This document shows, in pieces, positions 1-8,630 of a DNA stretch of 64,000 nucleotides. Both the position numbers and the translations under genes were made by a program. Position 1 is the stretch's first letter, and every line of letters starts with the position of its first letter. This DNA comes from Sporosarcina sp. BP05. GTDB taxonomy: Bacteria > Bacillota > Bacilli > Bacillales_A > Planococcaceae. The DNA lies in the NCBI RefSeq assembly GCF_014282005.1, contig NZ_JACFTD010000013.1, forward strand, positions 1-64,000, written 5' to 3'. Under the pieces are notes generated by a model. The model was not told the DNA's origin. It made no database searches and worked only from the letters and a program-made list of their open reading frames with translations.

Positions 1-992
1 ACTGCATTGCTTTTTACTTTTGCTTTTATCAATTGAGTTCTTTCTAACATTACAGCATTAAGCTGGCCACCAAGCATTAGAATAATCGCCGAGAAATATA
101 ACCAAATCATTAACACAATAATTGCTCCAATACTTCCGTATGTACTCGAATAGTTAGCATAACTACCAACATAAAATGAGAATGCAAAAGATGTCAGAAT
201 CCAGCCAACAGTCGCAAATAGCGCTCCAGGTAATATACTTTTAAATTGAATCTTCAAATTAGGCACCAGCCAATAAATAAGTGAAAATACAAAGAAAATA
301 AGCACAGGCGGTACTAGCCAGCGTAAACCAGCCCAAAAGTAAAGGAAACCCTTCTCAAGTCCCATGTAAGAGAATGCAAGAACCCCAATCTGTTGTCCGA
401 ATACCGGCAATATAAGTGCCACTAGTAATACAGCGATTAGCATGATAGTAAAGACCACCGACATAACGCGGGCCATAATGAACGAGCGTGATTCTTCCGT
501 GAAATAAGACCGGTTCAAAGCTTTCGTCAGTGCGTTCATACCTTTTGATGCTGACCACACCGTTGCAAGTGCCCCAATTGATAGTAAGCCACCATTGCGA
601 TTTTTCAAGATCTCGTTTAATGTGTCCTCAATTAGCATAGCGACACTCGCTGGCGCATAGTCTCTGATCAATAAGAAAACTTCGGCTTGGTTAAAGTTTA
701 AATAAGGTAGCAATGTCATTATAAAGATTAATAGTGGAAAAAGAGACAAGAGAAAAAAGAAGGCAAGCTGCGAGCCAAGGCCCGTTACGTCTACTTTTTT
801 TATCCGGACAAGAAGTTCTTTCAAAAATCCATTTGTGGTTGTGACGTCAAATTCCTCAAGTCCGCCTTCTCTTACATCATCTAAAAACTTTCTGGCTGCA
901 GAGTCTGCCAGAAAGCTGTCCAGTCTCTTCTTATACTTCGTAGGTTTCTCTTCTTTGATTGGCGTAGGTGTTGAACGGTCATCATTCTTCAA
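1..992 (-). CDS. YihY/UPF0761 family inner membrane protein (3' end cut by window)
   Basis: The minus-strand frame stays open from 992 to the left window edge, so the C-terminus is missing; about 330 residues are visible. I chose the TTG at 992 because a run of seven G residues lies just upstream at Shine-Dalgarno distance and no in-frame ATG fits better. A charged N-terminus of roughly 70 residues is followed by several hydrophobic segments, including one beginning LAFFFLLSLFPLLIF and, near the end, one with ALFATVGWILTSF and GSYANYSSTYGSIGAII. That last stretch is characteristic of the YihY (formerly RNase BN/BrkB) family of polytopic membrane proteins. Their function is not settled; the old ribonuclease BN label is regarded as wrong. 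The next gene on the same strand encodes a YtxH-type protein ending about 50 bases downstream of this start, so both may respond together, but that is inference. Confidence 0.88.
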   Translation of the reverse strand, partial: MKNDDRSTPTPIKEEKPTKYKKRLDSFLADSAARKFLDDVREGGLEEFDVTTTNGFLKELLVRIKKVDVTGLGSQLAFFFLLSLFPLLIFIMTLLPYLNFNQAEVFLLIRDYAPASVAMLIEDTLNEILKNRNGGLLSIGALATVWSASKGMNALTKALNRSYFTEESRSFIMARVMSVVFTIMLIAVLLVALILPVFGQQIGVLAFSYMGLEKGFLYFWAGLRWLVPPVLIFFVFSLIYWLVPNLKIQFKSILPGALFATVGWILTSFAFSFYVGSYANYSSTYGSIGAIIVLMIWLYFSAIILMLGGQLNAVMLERTQLIKAKVKSNA

Positions 993-1044
993 ATTTTCGT
1001 CCCCCCCTTCAATATTGTTCACTTTTTAAATCAACGCCATTTTC

Positions 1045-1398
1045 CTAAGGCGTTTCATTAACAATTGATTTATATTCAACTTTCGACTCAACAAATGCAT
1101 CCTTCGTATCCATGACTAAACTTTTCACTTGCGGCGTGAGTGTTTTTAACTCCTCAACCTGGGCTTTAATGTATGATGCATCACCTGATAGTTGCTCAAT
1201 GAAAGACTTATACTTGTCTTTCTTCTCCCCCAGTTTCCATTTGAGCACATCGGGATTTTTCGCATAATACCTCATTTCCATTATACAATTAGTTGATTTC
1301 TTGACGATATGTTTTCGAGTACTCGGATCGAACATACTTACAACCGCACCTGTAAGTGCACCCGCAATAATAAATGTACCAAATTTGCTATTTCCCAT
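1045..1398 (-). CDS. YtxH domain-containing protein
   Basis: A 117-residue protein. An N-terminal hydrophobic segment (about residues 7-21) is followed by the DPSTRKHI stretch and a charged, helical, probably coiled-coil C-terminus. This glycine-rich membrane segment followed by D-P-x-x-R-K is the pattern of YtxH-domain proteins of Bacillales, which are small membrane-associated proteins often tied to general stress or envelope responses. The start ATG at 1398 is preceded by GGAGGG at good spacing. It lies just upstream (in transcription sense) of the YihY-like gene. The molecular function is unknown and no catalytic residues are visible. Confidence 0.75.
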   Translation of the reverse strand: MGNSKFGTFIIAGALTGAVVSMFDPSTRKHIVKKSTNCIMEMRYYAKNPDVLKWKLGEKKDKYKSFIEQLSGDASYIKAQVEELKTLTPQVKSLVMDTKDAFVESKVEYKSIVNETP

Positions 1399-1627
1399 AA
1401 TAAGCCCTCCAATTCAAACTCTTTCGCATATACAATTATACCCCAGGAAGAAGATTAACAAACAATATGACTGAGTTCTAAAAATAAAGCTTGACGAATG
1501 CTGCAAAATTTCGGAATATTAACAATAAGGATGACGAGATTAGGTGACTGAGAGGATGTGAGGTGTCAAATTAGCAAATTGGGGTGGAACGTTCTTAAAG
1601 TAAAATAGTACAATTGGGGGTAATTGA

Positions 1628-2992
1628 ATGGATGGATTAACAGCTTTTTTGGATAAACTTGGGGGTATTATCTGGGGTCCACCTTTACTAATTTTACTTG
1701 TTGGTACAGGTATTTATTTAACATTTAGACTAGGACTTATTCAGTTACGTTTATTACCATATGCGTTAAAGTTAGTATTTACGAAAAATCAGGATAAAAA
1801 ATCTGAAGGTGATATTTCCCACTTCCAGGCTCTTATGACAGCAATGGCTGCAACCGTAGGTGTAGGAAATATTGTGGGTGTTGCTACCGCTATTTTCCTC
1901 GGCGGTCCTGGAGCATTGTTCTGGATGTGGGTATCAGCATTCTTCGGAATGGCTACAAAATACGGCGAAGCAATTCTAGCTGTTAAATACCGCGTTAAAG
2001 ATGCTAACGGTCAAATGGCCGGCGGACCGATGTATTACCTTGAACATGGACTGAAAATGAAATGGCTCGGCGTATTGTTTGCTATTTTCGGTGCCATAGC
2101 AGCATTTGGAATCGGAAATGGAACGCAAGCAAAAGCAGTGGCAGACGTTATGAATCAAACTTTTAGTGTGCCACATTGGATCTCCGGTCTCGTTCTTGTT
2201 GTATTAGCAGGAATGGTTATCCTTGGTGGTATTAAAACGATTGGTAAAGTTACATCATTCTTCGTACCAATCATGGCAGTGTTTTATGTTCTTGCCGGAG
2301 TAATTGTACTGGTCTTAAACGTCGGGCTGATTCCCGAAGCTTTTGCTACGATTTTCAAGTATGCATTTAGTGGTGAAGCGGTTGCAGGTGGTGCAATTGG
2401 TACAGTTATCCGTTTCGGAGTTGCTCGTGGAGTATTCTCGAACGAAGCTGGTCTTGGATCCGCTCCAATTGCTGCAGCAGCTGCAAGAACAGATATGCCT
2501 GGACGTCAAGCACTTGTTTCAATGACACAAGTACTCTTTGATACATTAATTATTTGTTCCATTACGGGCGTTACAATCATTATGTCTGGCATTTGGAAAG
2601 ATAATCCTGACGGTCTTACAGGTGGTGCTTTAACATCTGCCGCTTTTGGACAATTTCTAGGTAGCGCCGGTCCAATCGTCGTTTCAATTGGACTATTATT
2701 CTTTGCTACATCAACAATCTTTGGTTGGGCATATTATGGAGAGAAGTGCTTCCAATACCTGTTCCCAAATCCGAAAATCCTCATTTATTACCGCCTTGTA
2801 TTTATTGGCGTAATTTTCGTTGGGGCAACTGCTACGCTTGACGTAGTCTGGTTATTCGCTGACGTAATGAATGGACTAATGGCAATACCAAACTTAATCG
2901 GTCTTCTTGGATTATCTGGCGTAATCATTTTCGAAACAAAACGTGTTCAAGCCAAAATCAAAGAAGAAAAAGAAGCCGCAAAACGAGGCTAA
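1628..2992 (+). CDS. AGCS family sodium:alanine/glycine symporter
   Basis: A 454-residue polytopic membrane protein with about ten hydrophobic segments. Family hallmarks are visible: the GVGNIVGVATAIFLGGPGA region near residue 77, the ATKYGEAILAVKYR region, AGGPMYYLEHG near residue 135, and RGVFSNEAGLGSAP near residue 268. These are typical of alanine or glycine:cation symporters (AGCS; AlsT, YrbD and GlnT relatives in Bacillus), which import small neutral amino acids with sodium at the plasma membrane. Length matches the family. A strong GGGGGT ribosome binding site precedes the ATG. No recognisable regulatory element was found in the 230-base upstream gap. Substrate (alanine, glycine or glutamine) cannot be assigned from sequence. 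Confidence 0.93.
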   Translation: MDGLTAFLDKLGGIIWGPPLLILLVGTGIYLTFRLGLIQLRLLPYALKLVFTKNQDKKSEGDISHFQALMTAMAATVGVGNIVGVATAIFLGGPGALFWMWVSAFFGMATKYGEAILAVKYRVKDANGQMAGGPMYYLEHGLKMKWLGVLFAIFGAIAAFGIGNGTQAKAVADVMNQTFSVPHWISGLVLVVLAGMVILGGIKTIGKVTSFFVPIMAVFYVLAGVIVLVLNVGLIPEAFATIFKYAFSGEAVAGGAIGTVIRFGVARGVFSNEAGLGSAPIAAAAARTDMPGRQALVSMTQVLFDTLIICSITGVTIIMSGIWKDNPDGLTGGALTSAAFGQFLGSAGPIVVSIGLLFFATSTIFGWAYYGEKCFQYLFPNPKILIYYRLVFIGVIFVGATATLDVVWLFADVMNGLMAIPNLIGLLGLSGVIIFETKRVQAKIKEEKEAAKRG

Positions 2993-3067
2993 TCTCCAAT
3001 GCGATTTGACAGTCCGGGAGAATAATGAAATGATAGGTCCAAAGCTTATTGAAAGGTGGTCAATACT

Positions 3068-3289
3068 ATGGATTTATCTAACCCGACGCCAGAAAATGTT
3101 TCTTATATGATTGACAAAATTACAGAAAAACTTCGTATGGTTAATTCAGCCGCTATGAATCCGGAGAATTTCAGCACATCTAAATATGATGATTTGCACT
3201 ATATGTACAAAATGGTCATGAAACGTACTACTATTACACCAAATGAAATGCAGGCAATTGCAGCTGAACTTGGTACGCTCAGAAGTTAA
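3068..3289 (+). CDS. DUF1128/UPF0435 family protein (YfkK-like)
   Basis: A 73-residue soluble protein beginning MDLSNPTPENVSYMI and ending AAELGTLRS. It matches the layout of the UPF0435 (DUF1128) family, known from B. subtilis YfkK: a short helical protein with a conserved NxxNVxYMI N-terminus and an SPxEMQAIxxELGxLR-like C-terminus. A GTG at 3056 is in frame but lies inside the likely Shine-Dalgarno sequence AAAGGTGG, so I take the ATG at 3068 as the real start. No function is known for the family. A strong terminator follows directly, so this is probably the end of a transcription unit. Confidence 0.85.
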   Translation: MDLSNPTPENVSYMIDKITEKLRMVNSAAMNPENFSTSKYDDLHYMYKMVMKRTTITPNEMQAIAAELGTLRS

Positions 3290-3296
3290 TCAATCA

Positions 3297-3340
3297 AAAA
3301 AAGATTCGACGGTATGAATTTACCGGTGAATCTTTTTTTA
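3297..3340 (+). terminator. Intrinsic terminator after the DUF1128 gene
   Basis: AAAAAGATTC pairs with GAATCTTTTT, with an inner GGTA/TACC extension, followed by a run of T. It sits eight bases after the stop codon. Confidence 0.85.
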
Positions 3341-3350
3341 TCTTGGAACA

Positions 3351-4080
3351 CGTCTTTTGATTAACCATTTATTCGTATAAAATACTGGCTTGAAGGGCTT
3401 GATGACCTTCATTTTCACTGGACTATTTCCGGTCCGCTTACGGCTACCTATTCGTGACAGATTTACTGAGGGATCCTAGAGCGGCTAGAAGTGACTCCGT
3501 CACTTCTAGCCGCTCTCTTTTCAGTAATACTATTGCGAATAGTTGCCTGTCGCGTACCTACACTATTCAAGTGAAAAATGCAGTTGTTTTGGAAGTAAAG
3601 AGTAGATGATTATCTATAGAGGTCGCAAGTGCCGGAAGATGAAATTTCGGGCACTCTTGCACATTGTATAATGTGTTCATTGCTTACTTTTAGTAAAGTT
3701 TATGCTTCAAATTATGTGATGCCTTATAGATAGTGACACTTCTTTAATTAAGAAAGAAAAAACCCTAAAGAAAGCAATCAGCCGCCAAAATTGCATCTTT
3801 GGCGGCTCTTCTCCAGGTAAGAAACCCGCTATTCTCTCGTCCCAAAAATCTTCAGCATTACGTGTATCTTTGTTTTTGGAGAGCGACGGATGAAGGACCA
3901 CCATACGATTACCGAAAATAATGTGTAGGGATGCGACAAAGTCGCATCCCTACACATCCAGACATCCAGGTAATTGTATAGAAGCCATTCTAATCCAAAG
4001 CGATCAAAATGCACCTATACACCTAGCACCCAATGTATGATCAAGTTACTTGCTGGATACTTTTAGTTAATAAACAGACG
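3351..4080 (+). mobile_element. Family 1 repeat element, copy A (non-autonomous, MITE-like)
   Basis: About 730 bases without a credible gene. The left end CGTCTTTTGATTAAC (3351-3365) and the reverse complement of the right end (CGTCTGTTTATTAAC, 4066-4080) form imperfect terminal inverted repeats. The 11-mer ATCTTGGAACA occurs directly outside both ends (3340-3350 and 4083-4093), as expected for a target-site duplication. Four hairpins lie inside: 3479-3515 (17-bp arms), 3628-3655, 3780-3807 and 3921-3957 (17-bp arms). The sequence aligns over most of its length with the reverse complement of copy C (41984-42556) and in part with copy B (22113-22470). No transposase is present, so it would need one in trans. 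Mobility is inferred from the termini and flanking repeat. Confidence 0.8.
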
Positions 4081-4095
4081 GGATCTTGGAACAAT

Positions 4096-4854
4096 TCATT
4101 CAAATGCAGTTCCATCCTTTAGAACAAGTGGCTGGATAAGCACTTCAACCCGACGATTTTTACTTCGTCCCTCAGGTGTTTCATTTGACTCGATTGGTTG
4201 GAATTCTCCATACCCTTTTGCACTAAATAAAAGTGGATTGATTTCTTCATTCCTAACAATACTTTTCAGGAAGGTCACAGCTCTCATAACACTGAGTTCC
4301 CAATTTGATTGGAATTGGGCATTTCCGATTGGAACATTATCTGTATGACCAGTGATCACGATTTGACGTGGGGGATCAAAAACAAGAAGTTCCGCAATTT
4401 CATCTGCAATCCCTATATACGCAGGCTTAATATCTGCCATACCTGGACTAAAGAGGATACTATCCCTAATTGTCACCATCAATCCTTCATCCGTCATTTT
4501 CGTTTCGAACTGATTCTCCAGTTCATTTACCGCTATATACTCATCTACTCTATCCTGGATTTCAAAAAGGGACTTCTGATCTTCTATATAGGATGTATTT
4601 TCGTCCTTTGAACCAACTGAATCCTTCGGTATTGGCACAGGTGTAGGCGCAGCATTATCCATCACACCTTGTCCACTATCAAATATTTCACTGAACACCG
4701 CTGACATCTGTTTAAGTTTGACCTCATCTACCGAGCTTGAGGCAAATAGCACGATGAATAACGCGAGAAGAAGAGTCATAAGATCAGAGTATGGCAAAAG
4801 CCAGGACTCATCTATATGGTTATCAGCCTTTTTTCTCTTACGTCTCTTCGACAA
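4096..4854 (-). CDS. motB: Flagellar stator protein MotB
   Basis: A 252-residue protein from the TTG at 4854. A longer in-frame reading from 4986 exists, but the TTG start puts the channel aspartate at residue 24, the same position as in B. subtilis MotB, and gives the usual N-terminus rich in lysine and arginine. The sequence DESWLLPYSDLMTLLLALF contains this proton-binding Asp24 at the start of the single membrane helix. The C-terminal OmpA-like peptidoglycan-binding domain includes GHTDNVPI, SVMRAVTF and GRSKNRRVEVLI. MotB anchors the stator to the wall and conducts ions with MotA to drive flagellar rotation. Its start overlaps the end of motA by 17 bases, implying translational coupling. 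H+ coupling rather than Na+ is inferred from resemblance to MotB over MotS. Confidence 0.95.
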   Translation of the reverse strand: MSKRRKRKKADNHIDESWLLPYSDLMTLLLALFIVLFASSSVDEVKLKQMSAVFSEIFDSGQGVMDNAAPTPVPIPKDSVGSKDENTSYIEDQKSLFEIQDRVDEYIAVNELENQFETKMTDEGLMVTIRDSILFSPGMADIKPAYIGIADEIAELLVFDPPRQIVITGHTDNVPIGNAQFQSNWELSVMRAVTFLKSIVRNEEINPLLFSAKGYGEFQPIESNETPEGRSKNRRVEVLIQPLVLKDGTAFE

Positions 4855-5653
4855 ACTCCCCCGCCCCCTTATCGCTATCGTTTGTAACAGCAAGCTTTCG
4901 GCGCTCCTCCGCAGACAGATAAGAAGAAAGCTTCTGCTCAATAACGCGCGGTGCTTCCCCTTCAAGAACTGAGAGGACTCCTTCAATCATCATTTTCTTC
5001 TGCCTTACCTCTTCGTGAGATTTACGTTTCAATTTATTCGCAAATGGATGCCAAAGCACATATCCAGTAAAAATACCTAGCAATGTCGCAATAAAGGCTG
5101 CTGAAATCGCATGACCCAGGGCATCGATATCATTCAAATTCCCAAGTGCAGCAATCAGACCAACTACCGCTCCAAGAACACCCAGTGTCGGCGCATACGT
5201 CCCCGCCTGTGAGAATATTTGTGCTCCAGCGGAATGCCGATCTTCCATAGCTTCCACTTCTTCACTTAACACATCACGGATATAATCTGCATTTTGTCCA
5301 TCAATAGCAAGACCCAATCCATTTTTCAAAAATGGATCAGTGATTTCGTCAGTTTTTGCCTCGAGCGATAATAATCCTTCACGTCGCGCTATGTCAGCCC
5401 AACTTGAAAACATACGGATAATGTCAGAATCGGACGCAAGTTTCTGTTCTTTAAAAAGCACGCCAAATAACTTTGGTACACGTTTTAACTCATTCATTGG
5501 AAATGCAATGATAACAGCTGCAAGCGTTCCTACAAGTATTATTAGTATAGCTGCCATATTAAATAAGCTATCTACCGGGACACCTTTCATCGACATCCCG
5601 ACAAGAAGCGCGACAAATCCTAACACTAGACCAATTACTGTTGATAAATCCAT
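4838..5653 (-). CDS. motA: Flagellar stator protein MotA
   Basis: A 271-residue protein with four predicted membrane segments: two near the N-terminus (residues 1-50) and two around residues 150-200. The conserved block APTLGVLGAVVGLIAALGN and GYVLWHPFANKLKRKS are hallmarks of MotA/TolQ/ExbB proton-channel proteins of the MotA type. The cytoplasmic loop between helices 2 and 3 carries charged residues that contact the rotor. MotA with MotB forms the stator ring of the flagellar motor. The ATG at 5653 has a GGAGGGT ribosome binding site, and motB overlaps its 3' end, so the two form a classical operon. Confidence 0.96.
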   Translation of the reverse strand: MDLSTVIGLVLGFVALLVGMSMKGVPVDSLFNMAAILIILVGTLAAVIIAFPMNELKRVPKLFGVLFKEQKLASDSDIIRMFSSWADIARREGLLSLEAKTDEITDPFLKNGLGLAIDGQNADYIRDVLSEEVEAMEDRHSAGAQIFSQAGTYAPTLGVLGAVVGLIAALGNLNDIDALGHAISAAFIATLLGIFTGYVLWHPFANKLKRKSHEEVRQKKMMIEGVLSVLEGEAPRVIEQKLSSYLSAEERRKLAVTNDSDKGAGEFVEET

Positions 5654-5838
5654 AGTTGACCCTCCAAGTATTCCATTCTTCTTCTTATTTCGGCATCTTT
5701 GGCCTATTCTTTAGGTGAACAGAATTAATAAATATATGCAATCTTTCATACGATCAAAATTCATCATTCAGTTTGACGTTGCAGACCGAGCCTACAAATT
5801 GGTACTATTATAGAAGATAGAGGAAGGAGTAATTATTT

Positions 5839-7071
5839 ATGTCTACTTTTGAAAAAAAATTATCCCGCTATGCTGAACTCGCAGTAAAAGTGGGAGTCAA
5901 TATTCAACCTAATCAATACCTTTATATCAGTGCTTCAACAGAAACAACTGAATTTGTTCGTCTTGTAACTGAAAAAGCTTATGATGCGGGTGCACGTCAA
6001 GTATTTGTTGATTGGTCCGACGATACGATTTCCCGACTACGTTATGAAAAGGCACCCTCTGATTCTTTTGCAGAATTCCCCGAATGGAAAGTAATGGAAC
6101 GTGAACAACTTGCGGAAAAAGGTGCTGCATTCATGAGCATCGTGTCCCAAAGTCCTGACCTATTAAAAGGAATTGAGCCGTCACGAATTGCCGACACACA
6201 AAAAGCCGCTGGACAGGCACTTGACAAATATCGGCAGTATGTACAATCTGATAAAATCAGTTGGACTGTAATCGCCACTCCTTCGAAAGCTTGGGCTGCA
6301 AAAGTATTCCCTGAACTTTCAGAAGAAGAACAGCTTTCGGCGCTTTGGACTGCTATTTTCAAAGCAGTTCGCACAGACAAACAAGACCCTGTACAAGAAT
6401 GGATCAATCATGATAACCATTTGCATGCCAAAGTCGATTACCTAAATGACAAAAGATACCACAAACTTCATTATACTGCGCCCGGCACTGACCTAATTGT
6501 TGAATTGCCTGAAGGTCACTTGTGGTGCGGAGCTGGCAGCGTCAATGAAAAGGGTCATACTTTTATGGCCAATATGCCTACAGAAGAAGTATTCACTGTT
6601 CCCCTAAAAACGGGCGTCAACGGCTATATCTCTAGCACAAAACCATTAAGCTATGGCGGCAATATCATCGATAATTTCAAATTAACATTTAAAGATGGAC
6701 GCGTAACCGAGGTTTCAGCCGAACAAGGTGAAGAAGTCTTGCAACGTCTAATTGATACAGATGAAGGCGCAAAACATCTTGGTGAAGTCGCACTTGTTCC
6801 ACATGCTTCACCGATTTCACAATCGGGGCTTCTTTTCTACAATACATTGTTCGATGAAAATGCATCGAATCATTTCGCGCTTGGCAGTGCCTATTCATTT
6901 TGTATCGAGGGTGGCAAAACGATGGCACGTGAAGAGCTTGTTAAACGTGGTTTAAACCAGAGTATCACTCACGTCGACTTCATGGTCGGATCAGAAGTAA
7001 TGGATATTGATGGAATCCATGATGACGGCTCTTCAGAACCAGTATTCCGCGGGGGTAATTGGGCTTTCTAA
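5839..7071 (+). CDS. ampS: M29 family aminopeptidase (AmpS/PepS-like)
   Basis: A 410-residue cytosolic metallopeptidase of family M29 (thermophilic aminopeptidases; AmpS in B. subtilis, aminopeptidase T in Thermus). Visible family features are the GTDLIVELPEGHLWCGAG region, the glutamate-containing MPTEEVFT segment (about residue 248), NHFALGSAY and CIEGG, and THVDFMVGS, which supply the Glu, His and Asp metal ligands. The length matches the family exactly. It removes N-terminal amino acids during peptide turnover. The ATG at 5839 has GGAAGGAG upstream. It stands alone between motA (divergent) and a small membrane protein gene, so it is probably its own unit. Confidence 0.94.
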   Translation: MSTFEKKLSRYAELAVKVGVNIQPNQYLYISASTETTEFVRLVTEKAYDAGARQVFVDWSDDTISRLRYEKAPSDSFAEFPEWKVMEREQLAEKGAAFMSIVSQSPDLLKGIEPSRIADTQKAAGQALDKYRQYVQSDKISWTVIATPSKAWAAKVFPELSEEEQLSALWTAIFKAVRTDKQDPVQEWINHDNHLHAKVDYLNDKRYHKLHYTAPGTDLIVELPEGHLWCGAGSVNEKGHTFMANMPTEEVFTVPLKTGVNGYISSTKPLSYGGNIIDNFKLTFKDGRVTEVSAEQGEEVLQRLIDTDEGAKHLGEVALVPHASPISQSGLLFYNTLFDENASNHFALGSAYSFCIEGGKTMAREELVKRGLNQSITHVDFMVGSEVMDIDGIHDDGSSEPVFRGGNWAF

Positions 7072-7180
7072 TAATCGTCACAATTAGGTAAAACATTTCA
7101 TGAAACCCTTAAATAATTTGGGTTTTTACTGTATACTAATGATAGTACCTAAACTAACAACTTTGAGAGGGGTCATATAT

Positions 7181-7321
7181 ATGGGCTTGATGTTCGCTAC
7201 AGTTATCGGTTTTATGGTTTGCCTCGGTTTAACAGCTATGTTCACAATGCACTATCTTTCTTCGGCTATGATTTCTGCCGATTCTTCAAGAATTGATCCA
7301 AAACCAGACACGAATTTCTAA
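7181..7321 (+). CDS. Small single-span membrane protein, unknown function
   Basis: A 46-residue protein with one hydrophobic helix (about residues 4-25, FATVIGFMVCLGLTAMFTM) and a short polar tail ending PKPDTNF. Upstream in-frame starts exist, but the ATG at 7181 has the fitting GAGAGGGG ribosome binding site eight bases ahead. It is followed at once by an intrinsic terminator, and a TATACT-like -10 element lies about 45 bases upstream, so it may be a monocistronic gene. I do not recognise a family with certainty; very short one-helix proteins of this kind are common in Bacillales. Confidence 0.65.
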   Translation: MGLMFATVIGFMVCLGLTAMFTMHYLSSAMISADSSRIDPKPDTNF

Positions 7322-7349
7322 GAGTTGCCTAAAGGCAGCTCTTTTCTTT
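7321..7349 (+). terminator. Intrinsic terminator after the small membrane protein
   Basis: AGAGTTGCC pairs with GGCAGCTCT across a TAAA loop and is followed by TTTTCTTTTT. Confidence 0.85.
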
Positions 7350-7401
7350 TTACATATTTTCAAGTATGATAATTAAAAAACCTACAGAATGGGAGTATAC
7401 A

Positions 7402-7977
7402 ATGACAATTCTTTCAGAAATACTTGATTATAACGATACATTTGTAACTGAAAAACAATATGAACAATACGCAACAACAAAGTTTCCGGATAAGCGAATT
7501 GTAATATTGACATGTATGGATACAAGACTGACTGAATTGTTGCCTAAAGCGATGAACTTAAAAAACGGCGATGCTAAAATCATTAAAAGCGCCGGCGCAG
7601 TCGTCACACATCCATTTGGCGGTATAATGAGAAGCCTAATTGTAGCTGTTTATGAGCTACATGCAGATGAAGTTTATATTGTTGGACATCACGATTGTGG
7701 CATGAGTGCAGTCAATACTGGTCGTATTATTAAAAAGATGTCTGACCGTGGGATTGATGAAACTATTTTTAAGACGCTAAAATACTCTGGGGTCGACATG
7801 GAAGATTGGCTGCACGGATTTGGCGAAGTAACTGAAAGCGTTAAGATGAGTGTTGATGCAGTTCGGAATCATCCACTTATGGATACAAAAGTATCCGTCC
7901 ACGGGCTCGTCGTCCATCCTGATACTGGAAAGCTCGATATTATAGTAGATGGATATAAATATAACTCCCGGGTGTGA
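7402..7977 (+). CDS. Beta-class carbonic anhydrase
   Basis: A 191-residue zinc enzyme that interconverts CO2 and bicarbonate in the cytoplasm. The zinc ligands and catalytic pair are visible: CMDTR (Cys38, Asp40, Arg42) and GHHDCGMS (His96, Cys99). This short type resembles B. subtilis YtiB. The ATG at 7402 has GGGAG upstream at good distance; an ATG at 7366 is in frame but overlaps the preceding terminator region. The gene stands alone with its own terminator. Likely roles are bicarbonate supply for carboxylation reactions and pH balance; this is general knowledge of the family. Confidence 0.93.
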   Translation: MTILSEILDYNDTFVTEKQYEQYATTKFPDKRIVILTCMDTRLTELLPKAMNLKNGDAKIIKSAGAVVTHPFGGIMRSLIVAVYELHADEVYIVGHHDCGMSAVNTGRIIKKMSDRGIDETIFKTLKYSGVDMEDWLHGFGEVTESVKMSVDAVRNHPLMDTKVSVHGLVVHPDTGKLDIIVDGYKYNSRV

Positions 7978-8004
7978 TTTCGATTCATTTCCCGGGAAAT
8001 AAAC

Positions 8005-8040
8005 AAAAGCCGATTCCATTTTACAGGAATCGGCTTTTTA
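8005..8040. terminator. Intrinsic terminator (carbonic anhydrase side)
   Basis: AAAAGCCGATTCC pairs with GGAATCGGCTTTT, giving T runs on the plus strand and A runs readable as T on the minus strand, so it may serve both the plus-strand anhydrase and the minus-strand acetyltransferase. Confidence 0.88.
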
Positions 8041-8077
8041 TATTAGCTACTAATCTCCGCAAAGCGGTCTTACCCTT

Positions 8078-8623
8078 TCAAAAATCGTTCTCCACTATAG
8101 CGTAGATGTAATGGTCTTCCCAGACACCGTTAATGTAAAGAAGTTTGCGCATCAGTCCCTCTTGGAAGTACCCGGACTTCTCCAACACTTTTAACGAACC
8201 ACTATTACGAGGTGAAACATATGCCTCAACCCGGTGTAAAGCAACTTTGTCGAAAGAAAACTTAGTCACAAGACGGACCGCTTCCGTGCCGATTCCCCTA
8301 CCCGTTTCACGCTCATCGATTGAATAGCCGACGAAACCGCTGGAAAACGGAAGTCTTTTAATACTGTATAGCGAGATATGTCCGATTAGCCTATTTGTAG
8401 CCATTTCGAAGATACCGAAGTTGTACTCCCTTCGGTCCCTCATCTGATAAATCGACTCCCTGATTTTCTCTCTTTGGACTGCTACAGTAAAATAACTACT
8501 TTCGTGCCGTGGTTCGAAAATAGACCAGTATTCTTTATTAGCACTAATCAATTCCGTGAAGATAAAAGCGTCTTCCTCTGTCAATATTCGTAAGTAACAA
8601 GTTCGACCTTCAAGCAAAATCAA
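8078..8623 (-). CDS. GNAT family N-acetyltransferase (RimJ/RimL-like)
   Basis: A 181-residue protein starting LILLEGRTCYLRILTEED from a TTG at 8623, with GGGTGA upstream. The GNAT fold is shown by the acetyl-CoA-binding segment ETGRGIGTEAVRLV (about residues 110-122, Q/RxxGxG/A type) and the C-terminal ENDxxxxxxxxxG-like pattern in HRVEAYVSPRNSGSLKVLEK. This subfamily includes ribosomal protein N-terminal acetylases and amino-acid acetylases; the substrate is not deducible. Its start lies inside or just after the stop of the upstream pepF gene (8631), so both are likely translationally coupled. Confidence 0.88.
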   Translation of the reverse strand: MILLEGRTCYLRILTEEDAFIFTELISANKEYWSIFEPRHESSYFTVAVQREKIRESIYQMRDRREYNFGIFEMATNRLIGHISLYSIKRLPFSSGFVGYSIDERETGRGIGTEAVRLVTKFSFDKVALHRVEAYVSPRNSGSLKVLEKSGYFQEGLMRKLLYINGVWEDHYIYAIVENDF

Positions 8624-8630
8624 TTCATAT

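Noticed and set aside
3707..4014. Open frames on the minus strand inside repeat copy A
   Set aside because: They have no good ribosome binding site, are not kept in copy C and overlap the palindromes. They are by-products of the hairpin arms.
3351..4080. CRISPR array from repeated hairpin-like units
   Set aside because: The palindromes differ from one another and are not spaced regularly; no cas genes are present.
4855..4986. Longer MotB start with about 44 extra residues
   Set aside because: The extra part overlaps motA in another frame and moves the channel Asp away from position 24; TTG 4854 fits the family.
7100..7180. N-terminal extension of the small membrane protein
   Set aside because: It contains the probable -10 region and the ribosome binding site for ATG 7181.
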